From: Candidatus Kapaibacterium sp.
GTDB taxonomy: Bacteria; Bacteroidota; Ignavibacteria; Kapaibacteriales; HRBIN21
Length of the DNA: 64,000 nt
Direction of reading: 5' to 3'
Assembly: GCA_025059875.1 (NCBI GenBank)
Contig: JANXCT010000002.1
Coordinates: 279,180 to 343,179, forward strand
Part shown: positions 49,609 to 61,300 of the stretch, in pieces
Layout of the letters: the number at the start of each line of letters is the position of its first letter
Position numbering within the stretch: the stretch's first letter is position 1
Made by a program: the position numbers and the translations under genes
Notes under the pieces: generated by a model
Seen by the model: only the letters and a program-made list of their open reading frames with translations
Told to the model about the DNA's origin: nothing
The model's database searches: none

Positions 49609-52380
49609 ATGTCCTCTCTTGCGCCGGAAGCAGAACGCGCGCTCCGTTCTTGCGTCGCCCCCAGCTCCGTCCGCACAGACCTGCTCACACGAACAGCATT
49701 CGCACCGGACGCCAGCCTGTACTGGTACTTACCGCAGGCCGTCGTCTTTCCGCGGACGATAGCCGAAATCCAGCAGCTCTTCGCCTGGAGTCGGACGTAC
49801 AGAGTACCGTTGACCTTCCGAGCTGCTGGCACCAGCCTTTCGGGACAGGCAGTCACAGATGGGGTCCTCGTAGAGGTCCGCCGCCACTGGCAACGGTGGC
49901 AGATTCTGGATGGCGGACAGCGAATCTGGTCTCAGCCCGGTGTCTGCGCTGGGCTCATCAACGAGCACCTACGCCCATACTGGCGGCGCTTAGGACCAGA
50001 TCCTGCTTCCATCGCTATCTGCACTGTGGGAGGCATCGTTGCCAACAACGCTAGCGGGATGTGCTGTGGAACCCGCGACACGGCATATCGCACTCTCGAC
50101 TCCCTCGTTGTCGTCCTCCCGAACGGACTGGTGCTCGATACAGCCCTCCCAGACGCCGACAATCTCCTGCGAGACAGAGCCCCCGAAATTGCTGAGGGAC
50201 TCCTCCAACTACGCCAGCATGTCCTCTCCACACCGGGGCTGCGCCGGCGGATTGAGCAGAAGTACCAGCTCAAGAACACAGTCGGCTACAGCCTCAACGC
50301 CTTCGTAGACTTCGACTCGCCAGCCGCAATCCTAGCCCACCTCCTCGTAGGCTCGGAGGGGACACTGGGATTCATTGCAGAAGTGGTCTTGCGAACTGTG
50401 CCCGACCCACCACTACGCTTGACGGGCTTTGCCGTCTTCGATTCGCCGGAGGCAGCCTGTAGCACAGTGCCAGCACTGCGCGACCTCGGGGCTGACGCTG
50501 TTGAGCTCTTGGACAGTGCATCGTTACGCTCTATCAACGGCCGGCCGGCTATCCCAGAAGGGCTCGCCACATTCCCGCCAACGGCTGCCGCACTCCTCTT
50601 CGAGTACCAACGCTTCGCCTGGAGCGAACTCCAAGAATGCCAATACGAGACTGAACGCCTCTTCACCGCCACGCCGCTGGTACACCCACTGGTCTTGACA
50701 ACCGACGAACAGCAGCGGGCTCACCTCTGGGAAGCCCGCCGGAGTCTCTATCCCTTAGTTGCAGCCCGACGTCCAGCCGGGACGACCCCGATTAGCGAGG
50801 ACATTGCCGTGCCGCTGGAAGCCCTTCCGGAGACCGTCCGGCACCTCCAGCAGCTCTTTGTGCGCTACGGCTACCCCGACGCTGTCATCTTCGGACACGC
50901 CAAGGACGGCAACCTTCACTTTGTCTTGCCCCAACCACTCCAAACCCCTGCCGACGTAGAACGCTATGCCCAGTTGATGGACGACGTCATAGCGCTCGTC
51001 CTCCGGTTCGGCGGTTCGCTGAAAGCCGAGCATGGAACTGGCCGTAACATGGCCCCGTTCGTCCGCGCCGAGTGGGGCGACGAGGCCTACGAACTCATGT
51101 GGCATATCAAGCGCCTCTTCGATCCCGACGGACTCCTCAACCCAGACGTCATCCTGAGCCGGCGCGAGCAGCTCCACGTGAAGAACCTGAAGCAGTTGCC
51201 GCGGCTGGACTCCGATGCCGACCGCTGCATGGAGTGTGGTTTCTGCGAAAGCGTCTGCCCCTCCCGCACGACGACCCTCACCCCACGACAGCGCATTGCC
51301 CTGCTCCGCTACCTCCCCCGACCGCACGAACCCACATGGTGGTACGAGGTTGTGGAGACCTGCGCTACCGATGGGCTCTGCCAACTCCGCTGCCCTGTCG
51401 GGATCGACGCTGGAGCGCTCGTCCGCAAGCTCCGCGAGCAGTCTCGCCTGGCCCTTGTACGTTCCAGTGTCCAGCTTGCGGCCCAAAACTTCTCGGCAGT
51501 AGAAGCAACGATGCGCCTTGCCCTGCAGGCTGGACACACGACAGCGCGCCTCATAGGAGTCCGCCGCTTACAGAAGTTGACGGAGCGCTTCAATCGCTGG
51601 AGTCATGGAGCCCTTCCCCGATGGGACCTTAGTCTCCGCTCCCCACTTCCCCGATGGAAAGCTACCCCACCTCCACCAGGCTCAACATTGTTCTTCTTGA
51701 GCTGTTCTGCGCGCTGGACTGGTACCCCAGACCTCCTTGCCTTTCCAGAGCTTGCTCAACGCTGTGGGGAGCCACTGATGCTCTTCCCCGACAACCACCG
51801 CTTCTGCTGTGGGCTACTATTCGCCTCAAAGGGATTCCCCGAAGCTGCGGCGGCTGCCCTCGAAGGTCTCGGCAACGCCCTCTACCGTTACCGCGCTCGC
51901 CTGTTGGTCGTTGAAGGCAGCTCTTGTGCCCATTGGCTCCGCAGCCACGCTGACCGCCTTCCAACCCCCGTCGTGGACAGTGCCGAGTTCAGCTCTACGC
52001 TTCTCCCACGGCTCCCCCTTAGGCGCCGTAAGCAGGCCATCTTCCTCCACATCCCGTGCTCTGCCCGTCGGATGGGGATAGAGCCGGCCCTCCTTCAACT
52101 GGCCCAATCGTGTGCGGAGACCGTCCTCACGAACCCAACGCCCGAGTGTTGTGCAGCCGCTGGTGACCTATGGTTGCGTCATCCCGAAGTGGCCCGAGAT
52201 GCCGGGCAGCGAATCCTCTCTATCCTGGAGGGCTTTCCCGTCCAGCCAGAATCGGGGCACAGCACCAACCCACCCTGCGAAATGCTCCTCCAGGCTCTCA
52301 GCGGCTTCCCCTGGTCTTCACTCACGAGCCTGCTGATATGGGCTGCATCTCCTGTGGCAGCACAAACCCTCGTGGAATGA
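49609..52380 (+). CDS. FAD-binding and [Fe-S]-binding oxidase, D-lactate dehydrogenase (Dld-II)-like
   Basis: This 923-residue fusion has an N-terminal FAD PCMH domain (PRTIAEIQQLFAW, TFRAAGTSLSGQAV, CTVGGIVANNASGMCCG, GSEGTLGFIAEVVL). An FAD-oxidase C-terminal domain follows, with GHAKDGNLHFV and EHGTGRNMAPF. Then come two 4Fe-4S clusters (CMECGFCESVCPSRT and CATDGLCQLRCPVG) and a C-terminal CCG-type domain (FCCGLLF, PECCAAAG). The order and length fit the respiratory D-lactate dehydrogenase Dld-II and YdiJ-like proteins; D-2-hydroxyglutarate is another possible substrate. It begins 3 bp after the CADD-like gene and overlaps the convergent GT9 gene by 59 bp. Confidence 0.83.
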   Translation: MSSLAPEAERALRSCVAPSSVRTDLLTRTAFAPDASLYWYLPQAVVFPRTIAEIQQLFAWSRTYRVPLTFRAAGTSLSGQAVTDGVLVEVRRHWQRWQILDGGQRIWSQPGVCAGLINEHLRPYWRRLGPDPASIAICTVGGIVANNASGMCCGTRDTAYRTLDSLVVVLPNGLVLDTALPDADNLLRDRAPEIAEGLLQLRQHVLSTPGLRRRIEQKYQLKNTVGYSLNAFVDFDSPAAILAHLLVGSEGTLGFIAEVVLRTVPDPPLRLTGFAVFDSPEAACSTVPALRDLGADAVELLDSASLRSINGRPAIPEGLATFPPTAAALLFEYQRFAWSELQECQYETERLFTATPLVHPLVLTTDEQQRAHLWEARRSLYPLVAARRPAGTTPISEDIAVPLEALPETVRHLQQLFVRYGYPDAVIFGHAKDGNLHFVLPQPLQTPADVERYAQLMDDVIALVLRFGGSLKAEHGTGRNMAPFVRAEWGDEAYELMWHIKRLFDPDGLLNPDVILSRREQLHVKNLKQLPRLDSDADRCMECGFCESVCPSRTTTLTPRQRIALLRYLPRPHEPTWWYEVVETCATDGLCQLRCPVGIDAGALVRKLREQSRLALVRSSVQLAAQNFSAVEATMRLALQAGHTTARLIGVRRLQKLTERFNRWSHGALPRWDLSLRSPLPRWKATPPPPGSTLFFLSCSARWTGTPDLLAFPELAQRCGEPLMLFPDNHRFCCGLLFASKGFPEAAAAALEGLGNALYRYRARLLVVEGSSCAHWLRSHADRLPTPVVDSAEFSSTLLPRLPLRRRKQAIFLHIPCSARRMGIEPALLQLAQSCAETVLTNPTPECCAAAGDLWLRHPEVARDAGQRILSILEGFPVQPESGHSTNPPCEMLLQALSGFPWSSLTSLLIWAASPVAAQTLVE

Positions 52381-53689
52381 CCTCCTGCAGTAGCAGTTCC
52401 ACCGCCTCCACCACTGCACCAGGCGGAGCGAATGTGATGCCCTCCATTGTTGCGCTCACCACCGCTACGAAGGGGGCCTTAAACGGATGCCATCCAACAA
52501 TCTTGAAGAGCTCCCCGTACAGTCCAACTATAGGCTTTCCGAGAGCTGAGGCTATGTGGACAGGTCCCGTGTCTGGCGACAGCACCCAAGCAGCCCCGGC
52601 AGTTAGAGCGATGAATTCCGAGAGACTGCCGGTGAACATTCGGCAGCGAGGATGCTGGACCTGGCGTACTAGCTCTCCTGCCATCGCTCGGTCGCGCGGT
52701 GCCGCCGTGACGAACAGCACTACATCTGGGAAGCGCTGAAGGAGTTCACGACACACTATCAACGCATGGTGCACTAACCACATGCGCTCCTTGCTGTGGG
52801 CGGAGAGATTCAACACCACATACGGGTTTCCTGGCAATGCCTGCCACTCCAGGGGACGTGAACCTCGCGCCCAGACGACTGGAGCCGCAGGCGGAGTGAT
52901 ACCAATCCCCTGCCGTTGAAGGACCTCCCATACGCGCTGGCAGGCATCCGCAGAGACGGGGACATACAAGCCCGTGAAGGGCTTAACAGCCACGCATGGC
53001 GAGATAGAACGCTGCCCCATCAGCAGCAATGCCTGGGCCCAGTGCTGCTTCCATGGATGATACTCAATCTGGCGGTGGAACACAAGTCCGTAAAGCCTAG
53101 CTCGCTCCCAGTGGAGCGGGACTACGTACTCTGCTGTTGGAGCGATTGCCCGTGCAAGGAACGCTGCCCTGCTCATGTGGGTAAAGACTAACCCAAACAC
53201 CACGTCGTGGTCGCGACGCAGGCGCCATATCGCCTTAATCCATGATGGATGCACCGTGTGTGTCGGATGGATCGGCAGATGCTCATCTACATGCGGGTCT
53301 TGAGCGATGAGTGCATCGTTGCGAGTAGAACTGAGCACTGTCAACCGTGCTTGTGGCAAGCCCTGACGCAACCAGCGGAGGAGCGGCGTCGTTACCACGT
53401 AATCCCCGATAGCATCGTAGCGGAACACAACCACCGAGCGAATCTGATCACCCGGTATTGGCTTCTCCGGATCCCACCGCGGGCTGCTCCGCAAGAGGCG
53501 AAAGAAGAGGCTTTTGTGCAGAGGATGCCGCTGGCCGGGAGTTTGCTGCCAATCAAATGGAGGCTGAAAGTCGGACAACAGTAGAGGATGTGCCCACGGT
53601 AAGAGCACTACAGGGCGCCCTCTTCGGAGCGCTTCGCTCAGTTGACGACTCGCCGACTCAACCTCTCCAACGACCTCCCACGCCTTCAT
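52322..53689 (-). CDS. family 9 glycosyltransferase (heptosyltransferase-like)
   Basis: This 455-residue protein has the GT-B fold of LPS heptosyltransferases. IRSVVVFRYDAIGDYVVTTPLLRWLR starts the fold at about residue 84 and ARLTVLSSTRN follows. In the donor half, YVVLNLSAHSKERMW, LSPDTGPVHIASALGKPIVGLYG and WHPF are typical. The N-terminal ~80 residues are an extension without a recognised domain. The ATG at 53689 overlaps the symporter stop by 4 bp and has a GGAG Shine-Dalgarno. The donor sugar is not determined. Confidence 0.85.
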   Translation of the reverse strand: MKAWEVVGEVESASRQLSEALRRGRPVVLLPWAHPLLLSDFQPPFDWQQTPGQRHPLHKSLFFRLLRSSPRWDPEKPIPGDQIRSVVVFRYDAIGDYVVTTPLLRWLRQGLPQARLTVLSSTRNDALIAQDPHVDEHLPIHPTHTVHPSWIKAIWRLRRDHDVVFGLVFTHMSRAAFLARAIAPTAEYVVPLHWERARLYGLVFHRQIEYHPWKQHWAQALLLMGQRSISPCVAVKPFTGLYVPVSADACQRVWEVLQRQGIGITPPAAPVVWARGSRPLEWQALPGNPYVVLNLSAHSKERMWLVHHALIVCRELLQRFPDVVLFVTAAPRDRAMAGELVRQVQHPRCRMFTGSLSEFIALTAGAAWVLSPDTGPVHIASALGKPIVGLYGELFKIVGWHPFKAPFVAVVSATMEGITFAPPGAVVEAVELLLQEVIPRGFVLPQEMQPISAGS

Positions 53690-55128
53690 GCCGTCTGCTC
53701 CACACGCCGACGCTCTATCGCTATGCCAACGAACAGCACTGCCGCCGCTACCCCTACTACCGGCATAACCGGCAGGAAGCCACCGAACCACTCCGGCTGT
53801 ACCAGCCCTGTGTAGAATCCCGCTAAAAGCCCCTCGCCAGCGAGCACTGCAGCGATGCAGCTCCGCGGGTACGGCCGCCGCGCGTACAGCGAGCAGACCA
53901 CTACTGGAAAGAGCGCCGCAAAGCCTGAGAATGCATGCGTCGCAATTGCAAAGAGAGTAGCCGGTGGAGCCCATGCAATCGCCAATCCAGCAACGGCGAG
54001 GACGACCACCAAGATGCGCCCCACCCAGGCCTGTTCTCTCAAGCTCGCCTGAGGACGCAGCACCGCGTAGATGTCACGCGTCAACAGCGAGCTTAGGACC
54101 AGTAGTTGCGAATCCATCGTAGACATGAAGGCTGCCAGTGCACCAACCCCCACCAACGCAGCGAACCACTCTGGTGCAATCTTCCCGAGCAGCATTGGCA
54201 GCACCTGGTCGCTCTCCCGCTCCCCCAGCGGAGGCAGCTCCAGATGCCCCCACAGCCCAATGAGTACCGGTGCCAGGAAGAGGAACGCCGTCACAACGGG
54301 ATATAGCACCGCCGTCAGCCGCAATCCTTCCAAGTTCCGAGCAGCCAGGAAGCGCACGAACATCTGCGGGAACATCGGTACGCTAAGGAGCCACAAGAGC
54401 GAGTAGCTGATCCACACCGGCAGCGTGAAGAATCCTCCAGCCCCTTGGGCGCCAAAGAAGGACGGATTCCTGCTCAGCAGCAACGCGTTCGCCTGCTCAA
54501 TCCCTCCCCAGCGAGCGGCTACGAACCAAAGCGCCGCAAAACTGACCCCTATCATGAGCAGCCCTTGTAGCACGTCAGTCCAAGCGACGCTCCGCATCCC
54601 CCCGAGGAACACGTACCCCACAACGAGGGCGCTCAGCAACACCGCTCCTGCGTAGTACGGCACCGCGTTATCCGTCAACTGCGACAGCAAGTATCCCGCC
54701 CCGATGGGCTGGATAGCAATGTACGGCACGGTGAAGAGGAGCCAGACAACAGCACACAGCACACGCAGCGCCGTGCTCTGCATGCGAATCCCCACGAGCT
54801 CAGCCGGCGTCACTGCCCCCAGCTCCCGCCCCAGACGCCAGGCAGGGTACCCCACGAAGAGAAAGGTGCTCCCCACCAGGGCTGTCCCCAAAGCCATCAT
54901 TGCGTAGTAGGACAGCCCGATCCGATACCCTGCCCCGGCGAAGCCAAGGAAGAAGAAGGCGCTGAAATTCGTTGCCACCATTGTGAAGAAGAGCACCAAC
55001 GGCGACAGGCGTCGCCCCGCCAAGAAGTACTCCTCCACTCCACTCCGCTGACGAGCCGCTGCCCAGAGCCCAATGACGAGGTTCAGCACCAGGTACCCGA
55101 GGACGACGAGGACAGCTTCAAGCGCCAT
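53686..55128 (-). CDS. sodium/solute symporter (SSS family)
   Basis: This 480-residue integral membrane protein has about 13 hydrophobic helices. The SSF signatures are present: EEYFLAGRRLSPLVLFFTM near the N-terminus, VGYVFLGGMRSVAWTDVLQGLLMI, and GALAAFMSTMDSQLLVLSSLLTRDIY with the sodium-site residues. The transported solute is unknown. It starts 11 bp inside the small membrane gene upstream and overlaps the GT9 gene, so the three form a unit. Confidence 0.9.
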   Translation of the reverse strand: MALEAVLVVLGYLVLNLVIGLWAAARQRSGVEEYFLAGRRLSPLVLFFTMVATNFSAFFFLGFAGAGYRIGLSYYAMMALGTALVGSTFLFVGYPAWRLGRELGAVTPAELVGIRMQSTALRVLCAVVWLLFTVPYIAIQPIGAGYLLSQLTDNAVPYYAGAVLLSALVVGYVFLGGMRSVAWTDVLQGLLMIGVSFAALWFVAARWGGIEQANALLLSRNPSFFGAQGAGGFFTLPVWISYSLLWLLSVPMFPQMFVRFLAARNLEGLRLTAVLYPVVTAFLFLAPVLIGLWGHLELPPLGERESDQVLPMLLGKIAPEWFAALVGVGALAAFMSTMDSQLLVLSSLLTRDIYAVLRPQASLREQAWVGRILVVVLAVAGLAIAWAPPATLFAIATHAFSGFAALFPVVVCSLYARRPYPRSCIAAVLAGEGLLAGFYTGLVQPEWFGGFLPVMPVVGVAAAVLFVGIAIERRRVEQTA

Positions 55129-55318
55129 GCGACTCCCGTACCGCCTCCACTATCCTCCGCCCAATCCAACTCAGCAGCGCGGAGAGTATCAACTGCCAAA
55201 CGATTGCCCCCCAAATCCAGGGCGGCAGTCCAAGCAACAGCGGTGTCTGCATACCCCAGAGCCACAGGGCAATGCTCCCAATCCACCACACTCCCACCAA
55301 GGCCACAGCAAGCCCCAT
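55118..55318 (-). CDS. small two-helix membrane protein paired with the symporter
   Basis: This 66-residue protein has two hydrophobic helices (about residues 2-22 and 32-50) joined by a short loop (GLPPWIWG), with a charged tail. It resembles the small YhdT/DUF997- or DUF3311-type proteins that precede sodium/solute symporters. The ATG at 55318 is used; a TTG six bases upstream is also possible. It overlaps the symporter by 11 bp, which supports its being real. A subunit role is inference. Confidence 0.62.
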   Translation of the reverse strand: MGLAVALVGVWWIGSIALWLWGMQTPLLLGLPPWIWGAIVWQLILSALLSWIGRRIVEAVRESHGA

Positions 55319-55365
55319 CGCCAAGCGCGAAGTGTCGGGGTGCGAAAATAGATAAGGCCTACCGC

Positions 55366-58300
55366 TTACCGCCCTCCAGAGATACCAAGCCGGATGTCAA
55401 CTCCCATCTGGAACGTGCTGTAGCCAGGCTGCGCTGCCCCTTCGTTGAAGACACCGTCATAGCGCATGAAGAGCGTTGCCGTCAGGCGCTGGCTGATCGT
55501 GTAGCGAGCTCGCGGCTCCACGGAAATCTGCGTGCTTCCATCCACTCGCAGACCTTGATCTCCGCCGGAGCGGAAGACGTCGTGGGAGGAGGTGAGGTTG
55601 CGGCGAATCGAGGCCAAGAGGCTGAACTCCACATCGTTCTTGAGCTCCGTTCCGATCAGAGGCAATACCAAGCCCCGCCGTGTGTGGTTGACTTGGAGCG
55701 AGAACTCGTGTGAGACCTGGCGCTGGAGCGATCGAGCTGCCGCACCTAACTGGTAGCCATAGCGCAGGTTGTAGCGCAGAATTGCCGTCGCCGGCCCGCC
55801 GAAGGCTTTCTCGTTGAAGTTGACGTTCACCCCCAAGAAGGGCTGGAAGTTCGCCTCTATGGACTGTGCGTCTATCGTTCGGCCTCGGTCCGTCAGACGA
55901 GTGTTCTCCCGATAGGTTGCCGCATACGAATGGTCCAGCGACACACGCTGCGCCCCAATGCTGCGGAATATGCCCCACTTCTCCAGTCCGTCCCAGCGGA
56001 GGATCCAATTGACCCGTGGCATGATGAGTGCCAGCGCTCCAGGATACCATCTGAAGCTCTCTAGCCCTTCCCGGAAGGACTCTGCCAGGGCTTGCTGGAG
56101 GCGAGTGTTCCGTTCTACCGTGTCCGCCACAGCGGCCACAATTGCCTGTCGGCGCTGCTCGTAGAGCTGTAGCACCCGCTCGTGGGAGTTGCGGAAGAGC
56201 GCTAGGACCAAGAACGGGGGCAGGAAGAGTGCCGTCCGGCTGTACGAATTCGTCACCACGACGGCCGTTGGGGTCGGTACGCCGTTGGCGTCGGTCTGGA
56301 GCGTCCAATTCCGGTTGTACGCGAATTCGCTCTTCCACGAGAGCGTCAGCGTTGCCCCTTCCCAGAGCGGACGCGAAGTCCGAATGTCGAGTACGCTGCG
56401 CTGTGCGAAGTTCTCTTGGAGTACGGCCTGAGGCGGACGGGGACCGAGCGTCGTTGCAAAGCCAAAGAATGGGAAGCGTTCGCTCCGGACAATCCGAATG
56501 CTGCCGTGCGGACTAGCCAGCAACCCCAACTGGTACCCCATCGACGGCCCATAGAGCGGGCGCTCCGGACGGAAGAGGAGCGTCCGCAGCCAGAAGTTCG
56601 TCAGTCCTGTGCCGCCGAGTACGCCCGGGTTGAGCGAAGAGTTGTCCTGCTGGAAGTTGATCTGCACGTTGTCGTAGTCTAGGAGGGCGCTGCGCAGGAT
56701 GCGGAGCGCTCGTTGCACAACTGTCGGTGTATCGCCAGTGGGGACTTTACCGAACCACGACTCAGCCATCTGCTTGACTCGGAGGGCCGTATTCCAGCGG
56801 AAGGAGCTCTGCCATTGTGCCTGCTTGACAATATCGCGGATTGCAGGGTCAGGCTGCCGTGGATCGGTCCAGGAGTACGTTACAGTGTAGGACCCGCTCA
56901 TATCGAGGAAGCGCTGCAGTCGTAGGAGCTCCGCCAGCCGCGGTCGGAAGTTGACCGTAACATTCTGCCGGAGGGAAGTCTCCTCGCCGAGATACAACGG
57001 CCTTCCGTTCCGGAAGAGCATCTGCCGGAAGATTTCCCGACCTGTACGCTGCCGCCCAGTGACGGGGTCCACTTCCAACGGGACGAGAGTGCTGTTGGTC
57101 GTCAACGAGTAGTCCACCGTTGGGTTGAGGAGACCTCCCTCGCTGAGACGCCAAGAAGACTGGAACTGCTGCTGCGCTGTAAACTCCCGCACAACGGGGC
57201 TTGGGAAGGGAACATCCCGGAGCTGTTCGGTCTGGCGCCCTCGCGTCATTGTCAGCCCAAACCCGATATTGGTTGGCCAAGGACTCAGACGCCAGCCTGC
57301 GAACTCGCTCACCAACGGAATCTTCGTGCCCCAGCCAAGGGGCTGTAGCGTCAGCAGCGGCTGCATCTGCAGAGCATACTGCACAGTCAAGTTCCAGCGC
57401 CAGCGGAAGCGCTCCGCCACCTGCGGGGAACGCTCGAACTCCTGGGCGTAGGAGTAGCCAACAGTGAAGCGATTGAAGATGTCCCGGATCCACCACAGCG
57501 AGCTAGGAATACCCAGACGGAGTCCAGTGATGGCCCAGCTATCCTGAACGCGCAGCGTCTGACTCCTCCGACGCAGCTCTTCGGCCGCTGCAGCAGCCGC
57601 TTGTGGCGTTGCTCCTTGCCGCAGGCGCTGCTGCCGAACAATCTCGGCCGCCTCCTCGACCGGGACATCGTTCTGCGGGAAGAGGGCCGGCTTCTCCAAC
57701 TGCTCCGAGTGGGTGTACGTGAACGGAATCCGCAACTCTCGCCACTCCTTTGGGAACAGCTTCTCCAAGGCCAGTGTTACACTGCCGTTCCAGGAGCTGC
57801 GGAGGATACGGTCTCCGAAGCGCTCCTCCAGCCGATGGAAGCCCGGTTGCATCCGCAATGCGTTGAAGTTGAGCGTGCCCAGATCGGCAAGCTGGAGGTC
57901 AACGGCTGTTACCCCTGCCCAGTCCGGACGAGCGTCGGGTTCCGTGAGGCGCAGCTCATCGATCCAAACCGTCGTCGTGAGGAGGTTTGGAAAGCGCTCG
58001 GCCGGGTTTGCAATCCCAACCCCCATGAAGGCCACCTGCGTAAGACTCGGATTCCCGCGGATGCGGACTCGCCCAAGCTCATCTCCAGGGAGTCGTGCCT
58101 CCACAATCCCCACCTGGAAGAGCGAATCCCGCAACGACTTCAAAGCTGCCAACTGCCGGAGGTCTATCTGCACATCCTGCCACCCTTGGAGCAGCGGACG
58201 TCGGTACTCGTAGTAGTTCGAGGAGTCCACTCCGAAGCGCACGAACACTTCTCCTACTGGCACCTCCCCTTGCGCAATCCGGAAGGGCATGCCGCCATCG

Positions 58301-61300
58301 CCGTGGACGAAGAACTTCAGCTTGCGGTAGTAGAGCATGTCCAAGCGTTGCGGGAAGAGGCGAACCGCCATGCGCTCGTCGCCGTACCGCAGGTTACGCA
58401 CCCGCAAGACCAACGACTGCTCATTGAGCCGGATATCCCTCGTCGGATCGGGATTGCTCAACTGCCGTGGAGGCACGACACCAGGCGGCATCGTGTAGTA
58501 GTCCGGCGGACCACTGTTCTCCTCCCGATTGACGAAAGCTACCTCCAGCACAGAATCAGCATCCGTTGCCGCAGCCTGGAATGGATGCCGGCGCTGCCAC
58601 AGTGCCCCCACGAGCCGCCAATCCGCAATCCGTATCTTCAGCGCTCCGCCCTTTACCCAGAGCCGGACGTACTGGATGTTGGAGTAGAGCGGATTGCCTA
58701 CCACCCGATCCGGACGCCGCAACGGGATGCGGTAGAGATACCACCCGTTACTTCCGCCACCGACAATCTGCGGGTTGGTCGCCGGGTTGGGGTCCAAGCG
58801 GATTTCGTAGCTGAAGTAGCTGTTCTCAAGCGTCAGTGTCTGCCCGTTGTTGGGGTTCAGGACCTCGGTATCGGGAAACTGCCCCAGCTCCGACCGGGAG
58901 TTGCCCTCGAAGTTGTTGTAGCGCTCAAAGTCAGCCTCCGTCAGCAAGCCAGGGTCCTTGGTGTAGTCGAAAACAAAGTTGTCGCGTGCTGGGTCCTCCT
59001 CCAGCGACAACGGCTCGGGCAGAGAAGAGCGCTCTGCCTGGTCAGAAAGTCCGTCAACACCAACGTCTTCGCCAGCGTCCAGAATACCATTTGGCAGTGG
59101 GGCGGCCGACGTAATGCCGTCTTCGGTGTCCAACTTCCCATTGGGAATAACGTCCTCGCTGATCTGCCCCAGGTCAATGAAGAGCCGAGCTCCCGGCTCG
59201 GCGTACTCGATCCGCATCATAAGCTCCAGGTACTCGAAGTTCTCTGCATCGAAGTTGAGCGGGTACGAAGACAGCAATCGCGTCATCCCTGCCCAGATGC
59301 GGCGCCGGTTCTCTGGGCGTTGAGCAAATGCATTAGCAGGATCAAACCGTGGGTTGCGGCTATCCAAGAACTCCGGATTTGGGTTGTAGATGCCTCGCTC
59401 ATCGGGCCGGAAGACGATGTAGAGTGAGCGGAGGTTGCTCTGGCCTGGGATGACATCCCGATTCGGGTAGACCTCTCGGATTGGGGTCTCCGGGAGGAAG
59501 AACTGGTACCAGAAGAGCTTCCCGCGGAAGAGAGCAGCCGTCTTTGGATCGGGGGCAATGTCAGGGTCTACCGGTGGAGCAGAATGACGCCAGTATCCAG
59601 GCAGCATTCCCAGCGGAAAGCGGCGATCGGCACCTTCGAAGTCATCGATGTAGACCACAGGGGCATTATGGTCAGAAGCCACCTCTGAGCGACGGGTGTT
59701 GGGCGTTGGAAACATCTGCGCTACCTCAGCGCGAACATTGAGGCGGGACTTCTCCTTCGTGTCCACGAGCGGTAGGGCATTGAGGAGGTCCGTCACCCAG
59801 GGGGTCTCCCATTGGAGTGCTACATCGGTCCCGAGCATCCAGTTTGCCACTGGCTCATCCCCAAGCCGGACACGGTCAATGAGTGCCGCCTGGTGGTAGA
59901 ACATCGTCGTAAAGCCCCAATTCACCGTTAGGTTCCGCCGCTTCGCTACCAGAAGGTCTCCGCGCAGTCCCAGAAGGGTCCGCGCCCCTAGGATTGCGAA
60001 TTCTCGCGGCTCATACTCCACCTCAACGTTAGCGTTCGGCAGCAGTGCTCGGGGATTCCGCAGAATGACCTCCCCGGTGTAGTACTGCACGGTGTAGTCA
60101 TCCCCTTCCTTGAGAGGGACACCGTCCAGGTAGACCCGAACGCTCCCTGGTTCCAAGTTGAAGACATTCAGCGAAATGCGGGCGCCTGCCGAACCGGTCA
60201 CCTCACCGGCGATGATGAAGCGATCGCGTTCCGTCTGCAGTCGCGCTGCCTCAATCGTCGTGTCGTAGACAGCCCCATAGACATAGCGCTCCGCTAGCGA
60301 AGCCACTCCCCGAGCCGCGAAGTAGGCCCGTAACCCTTCGCGAAAAGGCTCCAGTGACGGGAAGATCAGCTCCCCTGTCTGCGGGTTGAAGAACGGCGAC
60401 TGCGGTCCAGTATCGAACACCCCATCAGGAGTGGGATCTCCCGTCGCATTGTTGATGCGGTCCACGCCGAGAATTGTCACCAGCTTGTCTGGGACCCCTT
60501 CGATAACCTCGGTGGAGTCGTTGCTCTGGCGCACATACCAGATGCGGACGCTGATGTCCTGAACGTTCCGCGTGCCGATGGAGTAGATGTTGCGGAGCTG
60601 CCGCGCCCACAGGCTCCGAAAGCCGGGTTGGAGGTTGGGCCGGGTGATGAGCTTCAGCACGAGGGTGTCGCGCTCCCCAGCCGTGTTAGCAAACGTACCG
60701 TAGACGAGGTCATCGTTAGCCCCCTCTGTAGGCCCTTCAATCCGATACGCCACCGCATACGTCCGGTCCTGCCGTAGATTGAGGATTGTCAGGACCCCAA
60801 GGTGCGGGTTGAAGCGGTACTGCGATGTATCCAGGCGTACGAATCGCCCGCGCTCGACCTCGCCAGCCACAATCTGGGCGGTTTTGAGATTCTCAGGATA
60901 CCGCTGCCCAACCCCAACGGGCGGGAGATCGGCGAAAGCGATGGCCTCCGCTGCCTGTGTGACGCGCAGATCCGTCGTGCTCTCCCACACTTCAATCTCC
61001 TTCACCCGCAGCGGCGCTGCTGAGGCAGGGACAACTGGGGTTGCATAGCGGAAGTACTCCTGGTAGAGGCTACGGTATGCCGTATCCAGCAGGAAATGGT
61101 TACGGGCATAGTCGTAGGCCCGGAGAGCAAACCGCTGGCGGAGTGCTCCGCCCTGGATGCGCGTCGTGCGGCGCTCGGCCCGCTTCTGCGACGCAACAGT
61201 CTTCAGGAACAGTGGACCAAACTGGAAATCCGCGCGAATCCCAAAAAGGGCCTGTGCCCCGCTGATGAGCGTCGATGGCGTTGGGAAGCTAACGTTCCCA

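Noticed and set aside
55343-55350. TATTTTCG on the minus strand before the small membrane gene as a promoter
   Set aside because: It deviates from TAnnTTTG and lacks the G before TA seen in the other boxes; left out as too weak.
57601-59427. 608-codon open frame on the plus strand
   Set aside because: It lies wholly antisense to sprA, has no recognisable domain and its residue make-up follows the mirrored codon pattern of a GC-rich gene.
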